Below, in pieces: positions 59,910 through 64,000 of a stretch of 64,000 nt of DNA. The position numbers and the translations under genes are program-made. The stretch is taken from the IMG/VR virus record IMGVR_UViG_3300031509_000001, positions 1-64,000 of that record; one strand, 5' to 3'. Within the stretch, counting starts at the first letter, position 1, and each line of letters opens with the position of its first letter. Source of the DNA: a virus. The notes under the pieces were generated by a model. That model ran no database searches. It was not told the origin of the DNA and saw only the letters and a program-made list of their open reading frames with translations.

Positions 59910-61160
59910 ATGGCGACGGTTCTTGACCTGATCTACAATCCGACCAGCCAACTGCCTTATCAGGACAGAATGCTGGTCCCTGTAGCAGCCCCGAGCATTT
60001 TCGGGGCGATTCAGCAGGTGCAGCAACTGGCCGCGCAGCGAGCCGAGGCAGACGCGATTGGGCGGCAGTCGTTGGCAGCGGCACTGAGGCAACAGCAGCT
60101 TCTTGCCGCACAACGCGCCGCGCAGCAGCAGCAGCTTGCGGCACTTAATGCCTTGGCCGCAATGGAAGCAGCGGAACGCCAGCGCCAATTTGAGGCAGAA
60201 CAGCAATACCGAAAGCAGGCATTGGACTACGGCCTCAAGCGAGACCTTTTATCCGAACTCGACAAGCGCCAACGCGAAATCAAACAACAGGCGCTGACGG
60301 CAGAAAAAGAAGCCGCAGATCTTGCTGTTGGCGTCCTCGAAGAAGCGGAGAATCAGGCCAAACAAGCAGCGGCATCGCGACTTTCTGCTCTGCAAAGCAT
60401 TGTTAACCAGAAAAATCCGCTGCCCTACCTGGACACAATCCCACAGCTTTTTGAAGAAATTGCCGCAACAACCGAGGACCGATCGCCACTCAAGTCCTAT
60501 GCAGCTCATTTAAAGGCACAGCTTGATGAATTCAATCGTCTCTACGACTCTGTGTCCAATTCAGCCAACGAGGCCAATCTGATTCTGGCCCAGGAACTTC
60601 AACGCCAGATCGAACCGATTGGCCCAAAGGCGATTGCTGAACAGATCTGGCTGAACATGTCGCCTGAACAGCGAGCGACGGTGGGCGCGAACAAATCACA
60701 GGCAATCCAGAAACTCAGGAATGATCTGCAGCGCGCCATGGAGACAAGGCATATTCCTGATCTTGTGAGGTTCTTGGAGCTTGCAGGGCTTGGAGTTTCT
60801 GTGACTGCTGCCAAACAGGAAGCACTACGGCGCGTGAAGGCAACATTGGACGATCAGGCAAGACGATTCTTGCAGCTGGGACCGGCAGGGTTCGAGCCAG
60901 GACTGGCCAAACCGCCATCGCCTTCAATCGTGGATGAATGGGTTGAGTCTGCGTTGCAAATTAAGCCTCTTGTGCCCAGCAAGCCATTGTCAGAAAAATA
61001 CAAGATTGCCAAGGAAGCATCAGAGAAGGCTTCGTCTCCATTCTTGAAGGAGCTTGAAAAGCTGCAGAACATGCGGCGAATGATAATGGCCGAAGAAACG
61101 AGGCCCAGAGAGTCGATGAGACAGCCCAGCGCCTTGCAGTCTCTGTCACCAACTCGGTAG
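59910..61160 (+). CDS. Putative internal virion protein, coiled-coil
   Basis: 416 residues with a long Gln/Ala/Arg coiled coil (about 45-150), then a helical domain and a basic end. It is 3 bases downstream of the previous gene. Probably the second protein of the internal core or injection apparatus. Confidence 0.6.
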   Translation: MATVLDLIYNPTSQLPYQDRMLVPVAAPSIFGAIQQVQQLAAQRAEADAIGRQSLAAALRQQQLLAAQRAAQQQQLAALNALAAMEAAERQRQFEAEQQYRKQALDYGLKRDLLSELDKRQREIKQQALTAEKEAADLAVGVLEEAENQAKQAAASRLSALQSIVNQKNPLPYLDTIPQLFEEIAATTEDRSPLKSYAAHLKAQLDEFNRLYDSVSNSANEANLILAQELQRQIEPIGPKAIAEQIWLNMSPEQRATVGANKSQAIQKLRNDLQRAMETRHIPDLVRFLELAGLGVSVTAAKQEALRRVKATLDDQARRFLQLGPAGFEPGLAKPPSPSIVDEWVESALQIKPLVPSKPLSEKYKIAKEASEKASSPFLKELEKLQNMRRMIMAEETRPRESMRQPSALQSLSPTR

Positions 61161-61176
61161 TGGATTCACATTGCCT

Positions 61177-64000
61177 ATGGCTCTCGACGTTTTGGAACGG
61201 AATCGCATTCTGGAAGGCGGGGTCATAAGGTCTCCACTCATGGGGCTGGGGGCTGAGGATCCATTGGAGAATGAGCTTGGCGCAGAAGAACGACTCAATC
61301 TGGGACGCAATCCTCTTCTGCAGGGAGGGGTTGTTCGGTCTCCATTGATGGAGGCTCAAGCGCCGCCGCCTCCTCAAGATGAGGATTTGCAGCAAGAGGG
61401 TATTCAGTGGCAGCCAGAGGTTAGGCGCGGGCGCGCTTTACAATCCTTACGCGATCTTCTCCTGGGTGTGCCAGAGGGGGCTCTGCAAACCTACCGCGGA
61501 GCAGGGCAGATGCTGGGCGCCCTAGTCGGCGCGCCACCGCGTATTGAGGACGTTGAGCCTACCAGTATTTACGGTCAATACGGGCGCGGCTTGGGCTCTG
61601 CGTTGGCACCTCTTGCCGTGATTGCAGGCGGGGCATTGTTTGGTGTCAGCGCCCCTGTATCGGCTGGCATTGGCCTTGGCGTCATGGGTTTAGCAGAAGC
61701 CTGGGACGCCTACCAACGTGAACTCCAGAGGCAGAAAGAAGAAGAAGGCGGTTTTAACAAGGACAAGGCGCTTGCCAAGGCGGCTCTGTACGGCACTGGC
61801 TCTACTGCTTTGGAATTATTTATTGGCAAGGGCCTGCACGTTGCCGGGGTGAGCCCATCGGATGCTCTTTATCGCCTTTCAAGGCGGTTTTCTGGTTCTG
61901 CGGCCACAGCTAGGATGGCCACAGAACTAAGCGCTTCTGTGGTGGAAAACCTTGCGGAAGAGGCGTCTCAACGCGCGCTTCAGGACATCATTGTCGAAGG
62001 CAAACTGACGCCCGGCGTTGTGGAGGAAGGCGTCATGGGTGGCCTGATCGGCCCGCCTGCGGTCTTGCTGGGCAAGCACGGAATTCGAGGTGCACTACGG
62101 CTGCGAGCGGCCATTACAGGTCGACAACCTGAAACCACAGTCGAGCAGCTCCTTCGTTCTGCCGGTGTTGAGGCAGCCCATGCCTCGTCCGCTGCGGAAT
62201 TGTTTTCGCAGGCCGCCGATGTTGTAGCAGACGCCGAGAAAATCCTGCCAGCGATCACACGACGAGAAGACCTGCAGCCCTACCTTACAGATGCAAATCG
62301 CACTGCTATTGCGCAAGGGCGTGCGCCCGATCCGTTTGCCAATCCTCAGCGGCCAGACGGAGCGGCCCTGCTGTGGAATGCATACAATGCGTTGATAGAT
62401 GCCGGCGTACTCGCTCCACAGACGCGATTGACGGACGATGGGAGAACAATCCTAGAAAGGTTTTCTCGCAGCCTCGCCCAATTGCAGGCAGCCGACCGGC
62501 TGGCTGGGCGACACGGCTCAGATGTAGCCAAACAGGTATTAGAAACGATCGAGAGGATCTATGAAGGAAAAGACATTGAAACAGGTAAGGTTCCTTCTGT
62601 CGCGGGCGAGTCCGTTGACCAACGCGCAGAAGGAAAGGCTAAAGAGGGAGTTGCGCAGCGGAGAGGTGCGCATCGTGAAGCGACCGAAAGGCCGACAGGG
62701 CGGCGCGGGGCAGAAGCGCCGCGTGCCCAAAGTAAGGAAGTATTCGCCGCGATAGGGCCTGAGGATTTACGCAAGCGCGTCTCTGCGTTATTGGAAAAGG
62801 CCCGCAAGCAGGTGCAGCAAGCCAAGCCGCAACAGCAGACTGCTGCTACAGCCCATCAGCCTGAACAGCAGCCTGCCACAGTGGCTCCGGCCCAACCAGC
62901 GCCTCAGCCTTCCACACAAGCGGTACCTGCTGCGCAGCCGGTCCAAGAGATGCCACCGCCTCAGCCTGCAGCAGTCCAGCCGGTCGCGGAAGGTGCGGAA
63001 ACGAAACTTGAGGCCGCGCAACAGGAAGCAGCGGCCCCCAGGCAAGAGCAGCCCGAGGCTCCTCGCCCTGCAGAACAGCCGACTGCCCAGCCACAGCCAC
63101 AAGAGGCAACTGCAGAAGCAGTGGCTCCGCCCCTGCAGCAAGAGGTGCAACCCGAAGTGCAGGATAAATTCAAGGAGCACCTGGACAGCATCTGGTGGCC
63201 TCTGCAGAGCGACCTTGCCGATTACGCTGAAGCGTCCAAAACGCAGCCGACCAAGGCCGCGGCCACGATGCGCAAAACCTTGGCGCAGGAGATTCGCAAT
63301 CACATCGAGCAGATTCTCAATCAATATGGCCCTGGCGCTGCGCGGCAATTCTTGCTTTTGATCGGGCGCGCGCAAAAGAAACTAGGTGTAACCATTATCC
63401 CCAAATCCAGCAAACTTTGGGAAAAGTTCCTCAACAAAAAGGAATACAAGGCTTTTGTACTGCGAGGCGTCTTGCCTGAGCCCGTCTACGAACACGTTGC
63501 ATTCACGAAGCAAGAGCGGCGCCAAATGATTCGTTTGGGGCAGCAGCCTCCACCGTCACAGCCTGCTCCTGCCAAACAGCCTGCCGCGCCAGCAGCGACA
63601 CCTGAAGAACCACGGCGCGAAGAAGCCCGAGTTGAGGAGCCCATTGCGCCCACGCCGCAAGCAACAGAGGCGGCAGAACAGCAGCCGCAGCCTGAGGCAG
63701 AAGCTGCCAGCACTGAAGCACAGCGCCGAGAAGAAGAAGTGCCACCACCGCAAGCTGTTCAGCCTCCTGCACAGCAGCCCGCGCCACCGCAGCCTCAACT
63801 GCCCGCAAGAGTTGAGACGCCAGCAGCAGTAGCAGAACTACCTGATTACAACATCCAGGCCAGAGACGCCGATAGCCATGAGACTTTCGAGCGTTACATC
63901 GCTTTCGGGAAAAATGTTAGTGTTGTAATAAGTTCGACGCATATACCGTTTATCGCTGAATCTGAGAAAAAGCATTGGTCTAAGGAAGACGAGAAGGCGC
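61177..64000 (+). CDS. Giant polyvalent / internal virion protein, 5' part
   Basis: The frame starts at ATG 61177 and is still open at the window end (941 residues seen). The N-terminus repeats itself (RNRILEGGVIRSPLMG and RNPLLQGGVVRSPLME). A Gly/Ala-rich hydrophobic part (about 140-180) may insert in membranes. Helical domains and several Pro/Gln/Ala/Glu-rich linkers follow (about 545-660 and 785-890). The linkers resemble that of the 2979-residue protein at the other end of the window, so both may be one gene of at least 3900 codons in a circular or permuted genome. Confidence 0.75.
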   Translation, partial: MALDVLERNRILEGGVIRSPLMGLGAEDPLENELGAEERLNLGRNPLLQGGVVRSPLMEAQAPPPPQDEDLQQEGIQWQPEVRRGRALQSLRDLLLGVPEGALQTYRGAGQMLGALVGAPPRIEDVEPTSIYGQYGRGLGSALAPLAVIAGGALFGVSAPVSAGIGLGVMGLAEAWDAYQRELQRQKEEEGGFNKDKALAKAALYGTGSTALELFIGKGLHVAGVSPSDALYRLSRRFSGSAATARMATELSASVVENLAEEASQRALQDIIVEGKLTPGVVEEGVMGGLIGPPAVLLGKHGIRGALRLRAAITGRQPETTVEQLLRSAGVEAAHASSAAELFSQAADVVADAEKILPAITRREDLQPYLTDANRTAIAQGRAPDPFANPQRPDGAALLWNAYNALIDAGVLAPQTRLTDDGRTILERFSRSLAQLQAADRLAGRHGSDVAKQVLETIERIYEGKDIETGKVPSVAGESVDQRAEGKAKEGVAQRRGAHREATERPTGRRGAEAPRAQSKEVFAAIGPEDLRKRVSALLEKARKQVQQAKPQQQTAATAHQPEQQPATVAPAQPAPQPSTQAVPAAQPVQEMPPPQPAAVQPVAEGAETKLEAAQQEAAAPRQEQPEAPRPAEQPTAQPQPQEATAEAVAPPLQQEVQPEVQDKFKEHLDSIWWPLQSDLADYAEASKTQPTKAAATMRKTLAQEIRNHIEQILNQYGPGAARQFLLLIGRAQKKLGVTIIPKSSKLWEKFLNKKEYKAFVLRGVLPEPVYEHVAFTKQERRQMIRLGQQPPPSQPAPAKQPAAPAATPEEPRREEARVEEPIAPTPQATEAAEQQPQPEAEAASTEAQRREEEVPPPQAVQPPAQQPAPPQPQLPARVETPAAVAELPDYNIQARDADSHETFERYIAFGKNVSVVISSTHIPFIAESEKKHWSKEDEKA

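Overview
The window looks like part of a tailed double-stranded DNA phage, most likely a large podovirus-like one. It carries a portal, scaffold, capsid and terminase module, a tail nozzle-like protein, a tail spike and very large virion proteins. It also carries a DnaB helicase, a sliding clamp, RusA and a recombination pair. I see no integrase, no repressor, no tRNA and no DNA polymerase here, so it is probably lytic and probably relies on a host or off-window polymerase. The host cannot be fixed. Some short exported proteins look faintly Verrucomicrobia-like, which is weak evidence. Both ends of the window lie inside giant open frames of the same style (Pro/Ala/Gln/Glu linkers). If the genome is circular or permuted and only slightly longer than the window, they may be one polyvalent protein.

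Layout. 1-13.8 kb (+): end of the giant polyvalent/internal virion protein, then a helix-turn-helix protein, a replication protein, DnaB, small zinc-type proteins and a metallophosphoesterase broken by an in-frame TAA. 14.1-22.6 kb (-): one replication/recombination operon read from 22.6 kb down: a putative single-strand annealing protein, a PD-(D/E)XK nuclease with Cys cluster, a lysozyme-like enzyme, a beta clamp, a second clamp-like protein, RusA and small unknowns. 22.7-24.1 kb: non-coding, with divergent consensus sigma70-type promoters and a large structured RNA (R1). 24.2-29.5 kb (+): an early block with a Ycf46-like AAA+ ATPase, DUF1257-like and DUF2997-like proteins and many small proteins. 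The last of these is a gene whose whole length folds into consecutive hairpins. 29.5-31.5 kb: non-coding, holding a second copy of the structured RNA on the minus strand (R2). 32.4-34.3 kb (+): nozzle-like protein. 34.3-50.9 kb (-): structural operon, portal to tail fibres. 51.0-64 kb (+): terminase, spike, membrane/lysis-type proteins and internal virion proteins.

The main discovery candidate is the pair R1/R2. These are two large RNAs of about 530 and 650 nt. Each sits behind a consensus promoter with the same initial sequence. They share at least seven sequence blocks in the same order, and several stems are kept by compensatory base changes. I do not recognise the family. They flank the early gene block. 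Other unusual items are the hairpin-array gene at 29.1 kb, promoters placed so that transcripts would be leaderless, an AAA+ protein with its Walker B segment ahead of Walker A, and a tail protein with Ig-like and von Willebrand A domains.
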